A program made the translations under genes and the position numbers. A stretch of DNA of 64,000 nt, from positions 1 through 64,000 of the forward strand of contig NZ_SLXS01000011.1 in NCBI RefSeq assembly GCF_004340785.1, given 5' to 3'. Below are positions 17,394-24,932 of the stretch, piece by piece (within the stretch, counting starts at the first letter, position 1; each line of letters opens with the position of its first letter). This stretch comes from Tumebacillus sp. BK434. Its GTDB lineage: Bacteria > Bacillota > Bacilli > Tumebacillales > Tumebacillaceae. The notes under the pieces were generated by a model, which saw only the letters and a list, made by a program, of their open reading frames with translations, was not told the DNA's origin and made no database searches.

Positions 17394-18919
17394 CGGGCAA
17401 TCTCCTTTTGGTCCAGCGCGTTGTGAAACACCATTTCTTTTTTCGAGGCGAGGAAGAGGATCATGAACGGCACCGCGCCGTTTTTGATCAGGACGAAGAC
17501 GATGTTGTCGCCGTCCGAGCCGAGCATGAGCAGACTCAGGTTGATCAGGAACGGCAGGATCAAGACCCGGGCGTCATCTTTGTCCCACGTCAGCATCCAG
17601 TAGCGGATTCGCCTGACGTAGACCGCAAAGACGATATACGAGGCCGGCGCGGCGAAGATCCCGAAGTTGAGCATCGCTTCCCCGGTCAGGCCGTAGATCC
17701 GCGAGGAGTATTTCATCCCCGGCGAGTCTTCGAGCGAGCCGTATTGGAGCTCTGTGCCTTCCTTGATCTTCGTCTCCGGACGGCCCGGCCAGAGCGAGGA
17801 AGGAATGAGCAGCGTGACCGAGCCGATGTACGTCCGGCCCCAGGCGTACTTGAACCCGTTGTCGGGGATGTTCAGCCGGTAGAGCAGGAACGCCTGCACG
17901 TCGCTTCGTCCGAGGTCGGCGAGCAAGGTGGTCTCGATGCCGCGGTTGTGCGAGGACTGCAGCTCCTCTTTGGCCGAGCCGCCTTCCATCAGCGCCTGAA
18001 TGCCTTCCGTCCCGGCCGCTTTGTAGAAGCCGTAGATGTACATGAAGGAGATCAGAAAGACCATGGCGACGGCGATAAACTGTTTGGACATCGGCCTGAC
18101 CCACATGTGGATCAGCCCGGCCGCCCAGAACAGTCCCCAGATCGTGTTCGAGCGGGAGCCGCGCAAGCCGCCGAACAGCAGCTTGAGGATAAAATAGACG
18201 GCGAGGATCCCGATGATCATCACCCAGCTCTTCGCCCACTTTTTGTCCTGCGTGATGATCACCCAGAACATCAGGAAGAGGATCGGGAAACTTTCCGAGA
18301 TCATGAACACGAAGCCCATGCCTTTGAAGTTTTCGGAAGACCCTTCTTCAAATGCGGTGATATAGCCGACGATCCCGCCGCTTTGCGCGTAGACGAGCAT
18401 CTGCAGGGCGCCGGTGACAGCAAGGCCTGCCGTGAGCAGCAGCAGGAGCCGCTTGCGGTCGATCTTCCACTTCATGAACATCTTCGGCTTGCTCTTGGTG
18501 CTGAAGCCGAAGTCGCGGATCACCCGGTAGATGATCAGTCCCAGGAAATTCAGCCAGGCCATCCAGCCCAGCCAGTCCCGCCAGTCGGACGGCGGGATGA
18601 TGTAGCGCATCCAGTAGTCGTACGTGATGTGCATAAGTGGCGCGGAAAAGAAAAAGTGCGCCATGAACAGCCCGAGGATGCCGGCCGGGTCGAACAGGTC
18701 GTAGCGGCCGGTCATCCAGTTCACCGCGTCGATCAGCACGATCAGCCCGCTGAGCCCGATCGGCACGAGAAACCAGTGCAGATAGCGGGCGTCTTTAAAG
18801 ACGAGCCAGGTGAAGATGAGAGCCACGATGTAGAAGGGCAGTACGTAACTCAGGATGCGCATGTTGGCTTCATGACGATCAGTTCTCGTTCGCAGTTGCA
18901 ATTGTTGCAGATTCGTCAT
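17390..18919 (-). CDS. Wzy-like polysaccharide polymerase (polytopic membrane protein)
   Basis: The 509-residue protein has at least ten hydrophobic segments and a large extracellular loop in the second half, the layout of O-antigen/capsule polymerases that join repeat units outside the membrane. Sequence conservation in this family is low, so the call rests on topology and context: it lies between the flippase and glycosyltransferase genes. The ATG at 18919 follows AAGGGGG with 7-base spacing and overlaps the flippase gene end by 41 bases. A later ATG at 18862 has no ribosome binding site. Confidence 0.8.
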   Translation of the reverse strand: MTNLQQLQLRTRTDRHEANMRILSYVLPFYIVALIFTWLVFKDARYLHWFLVPIGLSGLIVLIDAVNWMTGRYDLFDPAGILGLFMAHFFFSAPLMHITYDYWMRYIIPPSDWRDWLGWMAWLNFLGLIIYRVIRDFGFSTKSKPKMFMKWKIDRKRLLLLLTAGLAVTGALQMLVYAQSGGIVGYITAFEEGSSENFKGMGFVFMISESFPILFLMFWVIITQDKKWAKSWVMIIGILAVYFILKLLFGGLRGSRSNTIWGLFWAAGLIHMWVRPMSKQFIAVAMVFLISFMYIYGFYKAAGTEGIQALMEGGSAKEELQSSHNRGIETTLLADLGRSDVQAFLLYRLNIPDNGFKYAWGRTYIGSVTLLIPSSLWPGRPETKIKEGTELQYGSLEDSPGMKYSSRIYGLTGEAMLNFGIFAAPASYIVFAVYVRRIRYWMLTWDKDDARVLILPFLINLSLLMLGSDGDNIVFVLIKNGAVPFMILFLASKKEMVFHNALDQKEIAR

Positions 18920-20159
18920 CAGGGACCCCCTTGCCAAGCGCGTAGAGGTTGAGACCAAGCGTCGCCAGCGTCAGGAACGCGTAGCTGGCGGTCATCGCCA
19001 CCGCCGCGCCCATGATGCCTTGCGACGGGATGAGCAGCCAGGAGACGGCCGTCACGACGACGGTCATCAGCGCAAACAGCGGCACCTGCGCTTTGAACAG
19101 GCGGGCGGCCGTCGCGCCGTACCAGAAGATCGACGACAGGTTGGACAAGCCGGAGCCGATCATCAGCATCAAGAGCACATCGTTGTGCGCCGCATACTCC
19201 GGCCCGTACGACAGACGAAGGAACCATTCGCCGAACAGCCAGACGCACAGCACGCCGAACGTGCCGAGCCCGGCACCCATCAAGGCCAGCTTGACGAGCA
19301 GCTTTTTAAAATGCGCGCGGCTGCTCTGATAATAAGCGGCGAGCCTGGAGGCAGCGGTCTGGCCGAGCGCGTTGATGATCGTCTGGTTGGCGAGCCACAG
19401 ATAGGCGAGCGCCGCATAGATGCCCAGTTCGGCGACGCTCAACTGCTGCTCGATGAAGTAGCGCGGCACGTTGGCGTTCAAGTTGGTCAACAGGGACGCG
19501 ATGCCCATCGGCAGCGCGAGCCGTGCGAGGCTCCACAGGCGGTCGCTGTTAAAACCGGGCTTGGTGCCAAACGGCTCCGGTGCGGCATGGGCGAGCCGGT
19601 TGCCGTTTTTCACGTCGTAAAAGGCGAGGCTGGCCAGCCAGAACACAGCTTGGGCAGCCGATGCCCAGATCACCGAGCCTGTGGCAAACAGGCAGATCAC
19701 GAACAGGAGCAAGGTGCCTGCGCCGCGCAGCACCAGCGATTTCGAGACGAGGTCCATCCGCTCGCGCTGTTGGAACAGCCCGTAGTAGACGTCAGACACC
19801 GCTTCGAACGCTTTGGCCAGCCCGACGAGCAGCACGACGGCGGCGGTGACCGCGTCGTAGCCGAGCGCGAGGGTGAGGCCGGCGATGACGAGCAGCGACA
19901 GCAGCGCCATCAACAGCCGAAGTCCGAGATAATCGGCGAAGATGTACGAGCGCTTCGCGTCGGTCGCCTGCACCATGCGCAGCTGCAAGTTCAGGAACAG
20001 CACGACCGGTGCGGTCAGAGCCAGCCCGAGCGCGTACTGCCCGACCATCTCCGGATTCCCCAACTGTGCCAGCGCGACCATCATCCCCCACTGGCAAGCC
20101 GTATACCCGACATTCCCCCCAATCGTCCAAGAAAAGTTCCGTCGAAGCGAAAAAGCCAT
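18879..20159 (-). CDS. Polysaccharide/oligosaccharide flippase (Wzx-like, MATE/MVF clan)
   Basis: The 426-residue protein has about 12-14 membrane helices and begins with RRNFSWTIGGNVGYTACQWG, the typical N-terminal amphipathic-plus-TM1 motif of Wzx flippases. These move undecaprenyl-linked repeat units to the outer leaflet, where the Wzy-like protein next door would polymerise them. It is the first gene of the leftward operon, 100 bases from an extended -10 promoter. No Wzz/tyrosine-kinase chain-length regulator is seen within the operon. Confidence 0.9.
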   Translation of the reverse strand: MAFSLRRNFSWTIGGNVGYTACQWGMMVALAQLGNPEMVGQYALGLALTAPVVLFLNLQLRMVQATDAKRSYIFADYLGLRLLMALLSLLVIAGLTLALGYDAVTAAVVLLVGLAKAFEAVSDVYYGLFQQRERMDLVSKSLVLRGAGTLLLFVICLFATGSVIWASAAQAVFWLASLAFYDVKNGNRLAHAAPEPFGTKPGFNSDRLWSLARLALPMGIASLLTNLNANVPRYFIEQQLSVAELGIYAALAYLWLANQTIINALGQTAASRLAAYYQSSRAHFKKLLVKLALMGAGLGTFGVLCVWLFGEWFLRLSYGPEYAAHNDVLLMLMIGSGLSNLSSIFWYGATAARLFKAQVPLFALMTVVVTAVSWLLIPSQGIMGAAVAMTASYAFLTLATLGLNLYALGKGVPDDESATIATANEN

Positions 20160-20260
20160 CTCCCTCTCAAATCCCCCAGTAGCATGCCATTTAATATTAG
20201 TTACATTAGCCGTAACTCTCTTCTTTTTTAATATGCATTAGAGCAGAACTCTACGAGGTA

Positions 20261-20269
20261 ATTATACCA
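20261..20269 (-). promoter_or_regulatory. Extended -10 promoter of the polysaccharide operon
   Basis: On the minus strand TGGTATAAT (a perfect TATAAT with an upstream TG) lies about 100 bases before the flippase start. I see no convincing -35 at 17 bases, consistent with an extended -10 promoter or activator dependence. The A+T-rich leader between promoter and gene shows no riboswitch I recognise. Confidence 0.5.
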
Positions 20270-20413
20270 TATCTCCCCCCAATTTCTTTGATAGATTCGT
20301 GGAAAGTCGACAAATAGTTACAATTCTGTTGTTTAATATCATGATCAATATTAAGCGCCACAACAGGAGATATTTTACGACCCACGCGTAGCTCGCGTCC
20401 CGGTTTGAACATG

Positions 20414-20447
20414 AAAAAGTCCCGGACCGGTTGCGGTCCAGGACTTT
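20414..20447 (-). terminator. Rho-independent terminator
   Basis: On the minus strand an AAAGTCC-GGACC ... GGTCC-GGACTTT hairpin is followed by TTTTT. It overlaps the stop codon of the decayed gene just upstream, of which it is presumably the original terminator. Confidence 0.65.
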
Positions 20448-20680
20448 ACTTTGTCTCCTTCACCTTGAACACTTTGCGCAGGTACTTCGCCGCCTCGGCC
20501 GGCAGATAACAACAGCGGAAACAGCTTGGCGTCGATCAGCACCGGCTTTTTCGCGAAAAACCGCCCGTACGCCGCCACGCCTTCCCCCCGCGAACCGGTC
20601 CCGCCACAGCCACGGGTCGGTCTTCAGCCCCGTGTGCCAGTGACTGTCATCTCGCCCCACCCTTCCCAATACCAGATCTT
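20446..20680 (-). pseudogene. Decayed 3' end of a gene, possibly an AlkZ-related protein
   Basis: Three consecutive segments read in different frames but join into one plausible protein tail: HWHTGLKTDPWLWRDRFA, then EGVAAYGRFFAKKPVLIDAKLFP, then EAAKYLRKVFKVKETK and a stop. The first frame change is at a run of six C (20584-20589), consistent with a one-base insertion. The second is near 20490-20510. The wording TDPWLWRDR ... YGRFFAKKP resembles AlkZ-related proteins of Bacilli, but I am not certain of the family. No start codon or upstream part of the gene is recognisable. Confidence 0.5.
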
Positions 20681-20721
20681 TCCCCTATTGTAAGCCTTAG
20701 AAAATTTTTTTTAAAACCAGT

Positions 20722-20746
20722 GAACGTTTTCCCGCAGTCAGTCGTA
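20722..20746 (+). promoter_or_regulatory. ECF-type promoter, probably autoregulated by the downstream sigma factor
   Basis: A GAAC -35 core (in TGAACGTTTT) at 20722-20725 and a CGTA -10 core at 20743-20746 with a 17-base spacer sit 33 bases before the sigma-factor start. The AAC/CGT pair is the standard signature of ECF sigma promoters, and a T-rich tract lies immediately upstream. Confidence 0.6.
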
Positions 20747-20779
20747 CTATCATCGAAATCAACGCCGGAGGCACCCGAT

Positions 20780-21319
20780 ATGGAAGAGAGAGAGGAACAG
20801 GAACTGATCAGGCTGGCTGTGCGCGGCGACGCGGTGGCGCTGTCGCTGCTGATGCAGCAGCACTATTCCTTCCTGATGAAATATCTGATCAAAGTCACGC
20901 TCAATCCCACGCTGGCCGAAGATGTCACGCAGGAGACGATGATCAAATGCATCGAGAAAATTCACCTCTACAACGGCAAGGCCAAGTTCTCCTCGTGGCT
21001 GATCACCATCGCCACCAACCTGTACATCGACGACCTGCGCAAGAAAAAGCGCGAACAAAACTGGCAGGAGCAGGAACAGTCGCTCCGCAAAATGCGCTGG
21101 CAGGCCACCCAGCACCAAGAGGACTGGCCGCTCGTGCTCGACGCGCTGGGCGGGCTGTCCGAAGATGTGCGCCTGCCGATCATCTTAAAACACTATTACG
21201 GCTACTCCTACGACGAGATCGCCGAGATCATGCAGCTCGCCGCCGGAACTGTCAAATCCCGCATTCACAACGGCTTGAAAAGCCTGCGAAAGGAGTTGTC
21301 CCCCGATGACCGCTCATGA
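20780..21319 (+). CDS. sigY: ECF RNA polymerase sigma factor, SigY-like
   Basis: The 179-residue sigma-70 family protein has region 2 (LAEDVTQETMIKCIEKIHLYNGKAKFSSWLITIATNLYIDDLRKKKR; core DVTQETMIKCIEKI) and region 4 (LPIILKHYYGYSYDEIAEIM), a helix-turn-helix for the -35 element. ATG 20780 is set by GGAGG 8 bases upstream; the longer frame from 20720 lacks one. The next two genes resemble the anti-SigY proteins YxlC and YxlD/YxlE, matching the sigY operon of Bacillus subtilis, and the promoter upstream looks self-recognised. The downstream regulon here is unknown. Confidence 0.88.
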   Translation: MEEREEQELIRLAVRGDAVALSLLMQQHYSFLMKYLIKVTLNPTLAEDVTQETMIKCIEKIHLYNGKAKFSSWLITIATNLYIDDLRKKKREQNWQEQEQSLRKMRWQATQHQEDWPLVLDALGGLSEDVRLPIILKHYYGYSYDEIAEIMQLAAGTVKSRIHNGLKSLRKELSPDDRS

Positions 21320-21623
21320 CGAGCAATCCACCCTCGACGAGATGAAAAAAGGCCTCGACCAGCTCGACCGCCTGCATCCGGTGTACACGCCCGACCTGCA
21401 ATGGTTCCAAGCCCGCATCGCCGCCGAGCAGAAAAAACTGCGCCGCCGTCTGCTCCAAGATCTGCTGCTCTTTTGGCTGGTCGCAGCGGTCGTGCTCACC
21501 GTCACCCTCGCCGTCTATACGCAAAACCGCAGCCTGTACCTGATCCTGCAGGCGCTGGCCGTCTTCGTGCCTGTCGTCTGGCTCCTGCGCACGAACGCCC
21601 GAAAGCAGGTGGACACCAAATGA
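21306..21623 (+). CDS. yxlC: YxlC-like anti-sigma factor (membrane protein)
   Basis: The 105-residue protein has an acidic/charged cytosolic N-terminus of about 50 residues (LDEMKKGLDQLDRLHPVYTPDLQWFQARI) followed by two membrane helices. The PDLQWF-A-RIAAEQKK segment is typical of YxlC, which holds SigY inactive at the membrane in Bacillus subtilis. Its start overlaps the sigma-factor end by 14 bases, and the next gene overlaps it by ATGA, so stoichiometric co-expression is expected. The signal that releases the sigma factor is not known. Confidence 0.8.
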   Translation: MTAHDEQSTLDEMKKGLDQLDRLHPVYTPDLQWFQARIAAEQKKLRRRLLQDLLLFWLVAAVVLTVTLAVYTQNRSLYLILQALAVFVPVVWLLRTNARKQVDTK

Positions 21624-21814
21624 CGCACGACGAACTGCTCGTCCTCGCCGCCATCGTGCCGCTGATGCTGCTGCAAAGCACCTGGCTGTTCATCAACGCC
21701 CGCAAGCACGGCCACAACCGCTGGTTCTGGGGCATCTGGGGCCTGATCCAGTGCCCGTTTCCGACGATCTTTTATCTGTTGTTCGCCCGTAAAATCCTCA
21801 GCAAAAGGACGTGA
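21620..21814 (+). CDS. Small membrane protein, YxlE/YxlD-like negative regulator
   Basis: The 64-residue protein has two hydrophobic helices joined by the NARKHGHNRWFWGIWG motif, the pattern of phospholipase-D N-terminal (PLDc_N) mini-proteins to which YxlE belongs. It overlaps the anti-sigma gene by four bases and is presumably part of the same inhibitory membrane complex for the SigY-like factor. The assignment rests on context and size more than on sequence. Confidence 0.7.
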   Translation: MTHDELLVLAAIVPLMLLQSTWLFINARKHGHNRWFWGIWGLIQCPFPTIFYLLFARKILSKRT

Positions 21815-21819
21815 CCTTC

Positions 21820-22758
21820 ATGCAAGCACAAGACGTAACCGTACCAAGCGCATTCCCGCTCCAAGGCACCCTCACCCTGCCGCACAGCGGCGGCGAAAAG
21901 TTCCCGGCCGTGCTGTTCCTCCACGGCTCCGGCCCGATCGACCGCAACTCGGACGCCAAAGGTCTGCCGATCAACGCCTTCAAGCAGTTTGCCGAACAGT
22001 TCGCCCGCATCGGATTCGCCTCGCTCCGCTATGACAAAAGAGGGGTCGGCAAAAGCGGCGGCAGCTTTGTCGAGACCGGCATGTACGACCTCATCGACGA
22101 CGCGGTGGCGGCGGTGAAGTTTCTGAAACAGCAGCCGCAGATCGACCCGGAGCGGATCTACCTCCTCGGCCACAGCGAAGGTGCGATTCTGGCGCCGCAG
22201 GTGCTCGAGCGCGAACCGGTCACCGGCCTGATCCTGCTCTCCGGCGTCGCTGAGTCGCTGAAAGCCACCGTCGACCGCCAGAACGAGATGGTGATCACCG
22301 AGCTCGACAAACTGACCGGCTTCAAAGGCTTCCTGATCCGCCTGCTTGGCGTCGCCAACAAAGTGCGCAAAGACAGCGTCAAGACGTACCACAAGCTGAC
22401 GAGCTCCACCACCGACACGATCCGCATCAAAGGGATCAAAGTCAACGCCAAATGGTTCCGCGAGCATTACGCCTACGACGTCAGCACGTCGCTTGCCAAC
22501 GTGACCTGCCCGACGCTCGTCATCACCGGCAGCAAAGACATCCAAGTCCTGCCCGCCCACGCCGAAGCGATCGCCGCGCTCGTCCAAGGCCCCGCCGAGT
22601 GGCACGTCATCCAAGGACTCACCCACATGCTGCGCAAAACGGATGTCGAACCGACCATGCTCGGCCTGAAAAAAGACTACGCCCAAGCGGTCAGACAACC
22701 GATCGACCAGGAGCTGGTCAGCCTCGTCAACAACTGGTTGCAAGCGCAGCATGCCTAG
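21820..22758 (+). CDS. Alpha/beta hydrolase (dienelactone-hydrolase-like)
   Basis: The 312-residue predicted cytosolic esterase/peptidase-like hydrolase has an oxyanion HGSGPIDRN motif near residue 36 and the nucleophile elbow GHSEGA (Ser about 121). The likely acid is in VITGSKDIQV and the catalytic His in IQGLTHML. AAAGGA lies 10 bases before ATG 21820; a GTG nine bases earlier is too close to it. The gene follows the sigY block with a five-base gap and is probably co-transcribed. The substrate is unknown. Confidence 0.87.
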   Translation: MQAQDVTVPSAFPLQGTLTLPHSGGEKFPAVLFLHGSGPIDRNSDAKGLPINAFKQFAEQFARIGFASLRYDKRGVGKSGGSFVETGMYDLIDDAVAAVKFLKQQPQIDPERIYLLGHSEGAILAPQVLEREPVTGLILLSGVAESLKATVDRQNEMVITELDKLTGFKGFLIRLLGVANKVRKDSVKTYHKLTSSTTDTIRIKGIKVNAKWFREHYAYDVSTSLANVTCPTLVITGSKDIQVLPAHAEAIAALVQGPAEWHVIQGLTHMLRKTDVEPTMLGLKKDYAQAVRQPIDQELVSLVNNWLQAQHA

Positions 22759-22768
22759 CAATTTCTGA

Positions 22769-22790
22769 GAAGCCTCCGGGCTTCTTTTTT
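22769..22790 (+). terminator. Rho-independent terminator
   Basis: GAAGCC-TCCG-GGCTTC followed by six T closes the sigY-hydrolase transcript. The downstream two-component genes begin 32 bases later. Confidence 0.85.
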
Positions 22791-22821
22791 GTTATCATGG
22801 TCTCGAAAGGTGGGATCTCCC

Positions 22822-23496
22822 GTGATTAAAATCCTCATCACCGACGATGATCCGCATATTCGCGAACTGATCAAACATTATCTGCAAAAAGAAGGCTTCC
22901 ACACCCTGGAAGCGCAAAACGGGGTGGAAGCGTTAGCACTCATGGAACAGGAACTGCCCGAGCTGATCGTGCTCGACATCATGATGCCGCAGATGGACGG
23001 CTATGAATTTTGCCGCACCGTGAAACGGCAGTACGACCTGCCGATCCTGATGGTCACCGCCAAAGGCGAGTCGGAGCAGAAGATCAAAGGCTTTCAGCTC
23101 GGCACGGACGACTACCTCGTCAAGCCGTTCGATCCGCTGGAGCTGGTCATGCGCGTCAAAGCGCTGCTCAAGCGCTACCGGATCAACGCTTCGCAGACGA
23201 TTCGCATCGGCGATGTGCAGATCGACCGCCTGACCTTCGAAGTGATCGCCGCCGACCAGCGCCTGTCCCTGCCGCCGAAAGAATTTGAGCTGCTCTACAA
23301 GCTCGCCGGCTACCCCGGGCAGATTTTTACCCGGGCGCAGCTGATCGAAGACATCTGGGGGCTCGATTACGAAGGCGATGACCGCACCGTCGACGTGCAT
23401 GTCAAGCGGCTGCGCGAACGCCTGCAGCCGCTGACGTCCGACTTCAAGATCGCCACCGTGCGCGGGCTCGGCTACCGCTTGGAGGTCACTCTATGA
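22822..23496 (+). CDS. OmpR/PhoB-family response regulator
   Basis: The 224-residue protein has a receiver domain with acidic pocket DDD (residues 8-10), phosphoacceptor Asp52 (IVLDIMMP) and the conserved Lys of DYLVKPFDP. A winged-helix DNA-binding domain follows (LPPKEFELLYKLA ... DRTVDVHVKRLRERL). The GTG start at 22822 has AAAGGTGGG upstream; the longer frame includes the terminator and is rejected. It overlaps the sensor kinase by ATGA. The RND transporter directly downstream is the likely target. Confidence 0.95.
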   Translation: MIKILITDDDPHIRELIKHYLQKEGFHTLEAQNGVEALALMEQELPELIVLDIMMPQMDGYEFCRTVKRQYDLPILMVTAKGESEQKIKGFQLGTDDYLVKPFDPLELVMRVKALLKRYRINASQTIRIGDVQIDRLTFEVIAADQRLSLPPKEFELLYKLAGYPGQIFTRAQLIEDIWGLDYEGDDRTVDVHVKRLRERLQPLTSDFKIATVRGLGYRLEVTL

Positions 23497-24857
23497 TCAA
23501 AAGCCTCTACTTGCGCATCGTCCTGACCTTTATCGGCGTCGTGCTGCTCAGCCTGATCGTCTCCTTTTTCATCTCGGTGCAGCTGTTCAAGACGCAGGCG
23601 TTAGAAATCATGCAGTCCGACATGGGCCGGGTCGGACAACAGGTGCTCCGGCTCTATGACAATCAGCGCGAGCACAACCTCGACGCCTATTTTCACAATC
23701 TGGCCGACCTGAACTACTACACGTTTCTCGTCTACAGTGAAAACGGAGCGAAAAAAACGTTCGTGCCGAACAACGGCAAATTCAGCTTCGACATCGAGAC
23801 CGACGTGGTGCAAAAAGTCCTGCACGGCGGCGTCTACCGCAGCTCGCTGGAAGGCAGCGTCAACTTCCGGCACCTCGCCGTTGGCTTGCCGTTCCAATCG
23901 GAAGGCAAGCGCTATGCGCTCTTTTTGCTGCCCGCGCCGGGACAGGAAGAGATGACCGGCCACAGCTATCTCTTGATCGTGCTGTCGATCATCCTCGCGG
24001 TCGGCTCGCTCCTGATCCTGATCGCCTCGCGCTTTCTCGTCCGCCCGCTCGTGCAGATGACGGCGGCGACGAAGCGTTTGGCCAAAGGCGATTTTGACGT
24101 GCGCATCTCCTACAAGCGCCGGGACGAGCTGGGCACGCTCGCCGACAGCTTCAACCACATGGCCGCAGAGCTGCAGCAGATCGAGCAGAACCGCCAGGAT
24201 TTCGTCTCCAACGTCTCGCATGAGATCCAGTCGCCGCTGACTTCGATCAAAGGCTTCTCCAAAGCGCTGCAAGAAGACGAGCTGAACCGGGCGGACCGCC
24301 TGCGCTACCTGCAGATCATCCACGATGAGAGCGAGCGCATCTCCCGGCTCAGCGAAAATCTGCTCCGCCTCGCCTCGCTGGAATCGGAGCATCACCCGTA
24401 CCGTCCGCAAGCGTACGCCTTGGATGAAGGCATCCGCCAAGCGGTGATCGCCGCCGAACCGCTGTGGTCGGCAAAAGACCTCGACATCGAGCTCGACCTG
24501 CCAGCCGTCACGCTCGCCGCCGACCCGGATCAACTCAGCCAAGTCTGGACCAACCTGCTCGCCAACGCGGTCAAATACACCCCGCCCGGCGGCTCGATCT
24601 CCCTCACCGCCACCTTGCAGGCCGACACCGTCACCGTCTCCGTTCAAGACACCGGCATCGGCATCGCGCAAGAAGAGCTGCCGAAGATCTTCGAACGCTT
24701 TTACAAAGTCGACAAGTCCCGCGACCGCTCGCTCGGCGGCAACGGCCTGGGGCTCGCCATCGTCAAAAAGATCATCTCCATCCACGGCGGCACGATCACC
24801 GTGGACAGCACGCCTGGCAGCGGGACAACTTTTTTGGTAATCCTGCCCAAGGGGTAA
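23493..24857 (+). CDS. Sensor histidine kinase (HAMP, HisKA, HATPase)
   Basis: The 454-residue membrane sensor has a TM helix at about 8-30, an extracellular domain of about 130 residues (ends near 155), a second TM at about 158-182, a HAMP linker (FLVRPLVQMTAATKRLAKGDF), the phosphoacceptor His243 in VSNVSHEIQSPLTSIKG, and ATP-binding N, G1 and G2 boxes (NLLANAVKYTPPGG, DTGIGIAQEEL, GNGLGLAIVKK). Paired with the response regulator by overlap. Given the following RND pump, the input may be membrane-active compounds, an inference. Confidence 0.95.
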   Translation: MIKSLYLRIVLTFIGVVLLSLIVSFFISVQLFKTQALEIMQSDMGRVGQQVLRLYDNQREHNLDAYFHNLADLNYYTFLVYSENGAKKTFVPNNGKFSFDIETDVVQKVLHGGVYRSSLEGSVNFRHLAVGLPFQSEGKRYALFLLPAPGQEEMTGHSYLLIVLSIILAVGSLLILIASRFLVRPLVQMTAATKRLAKGDFDVRISYKRRDELGTLADSFNHMAAELQQIEQNRQDFVSNVSHEIQSPLTSIKGFSKALQEDELNRADRLRYLQIIHDESERISRLSENLLRLASLESEHHPYRPQAYALDEGIRQAVIAAEPLWSAKDLDIELDLPAVTLAADPDQLSQVWTNLLANAVKYTPPGGSISLTATLQADTVTVSVQDTGIGIAQEELPKIFERFYKVDKSRDRSLGGNGLGLAIVKKIISIHGGTITVDSTPGSGTTFLVILPKG

Positions 24858-24932
24858 GGTTGTTCATACTCAGTTCATATTGGCACACTATGCTTACCTC
24901 AGAACTTACAGGAAAGGGGTAAGCATTTTTTT

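Noticed and set aside
20460-20669. 69-codon minus-strand ORF as an intact gene
   Set aside because: Only the first third reads like protein; the sensible continuation lies in other frames, so it is better described as a decayed gene.
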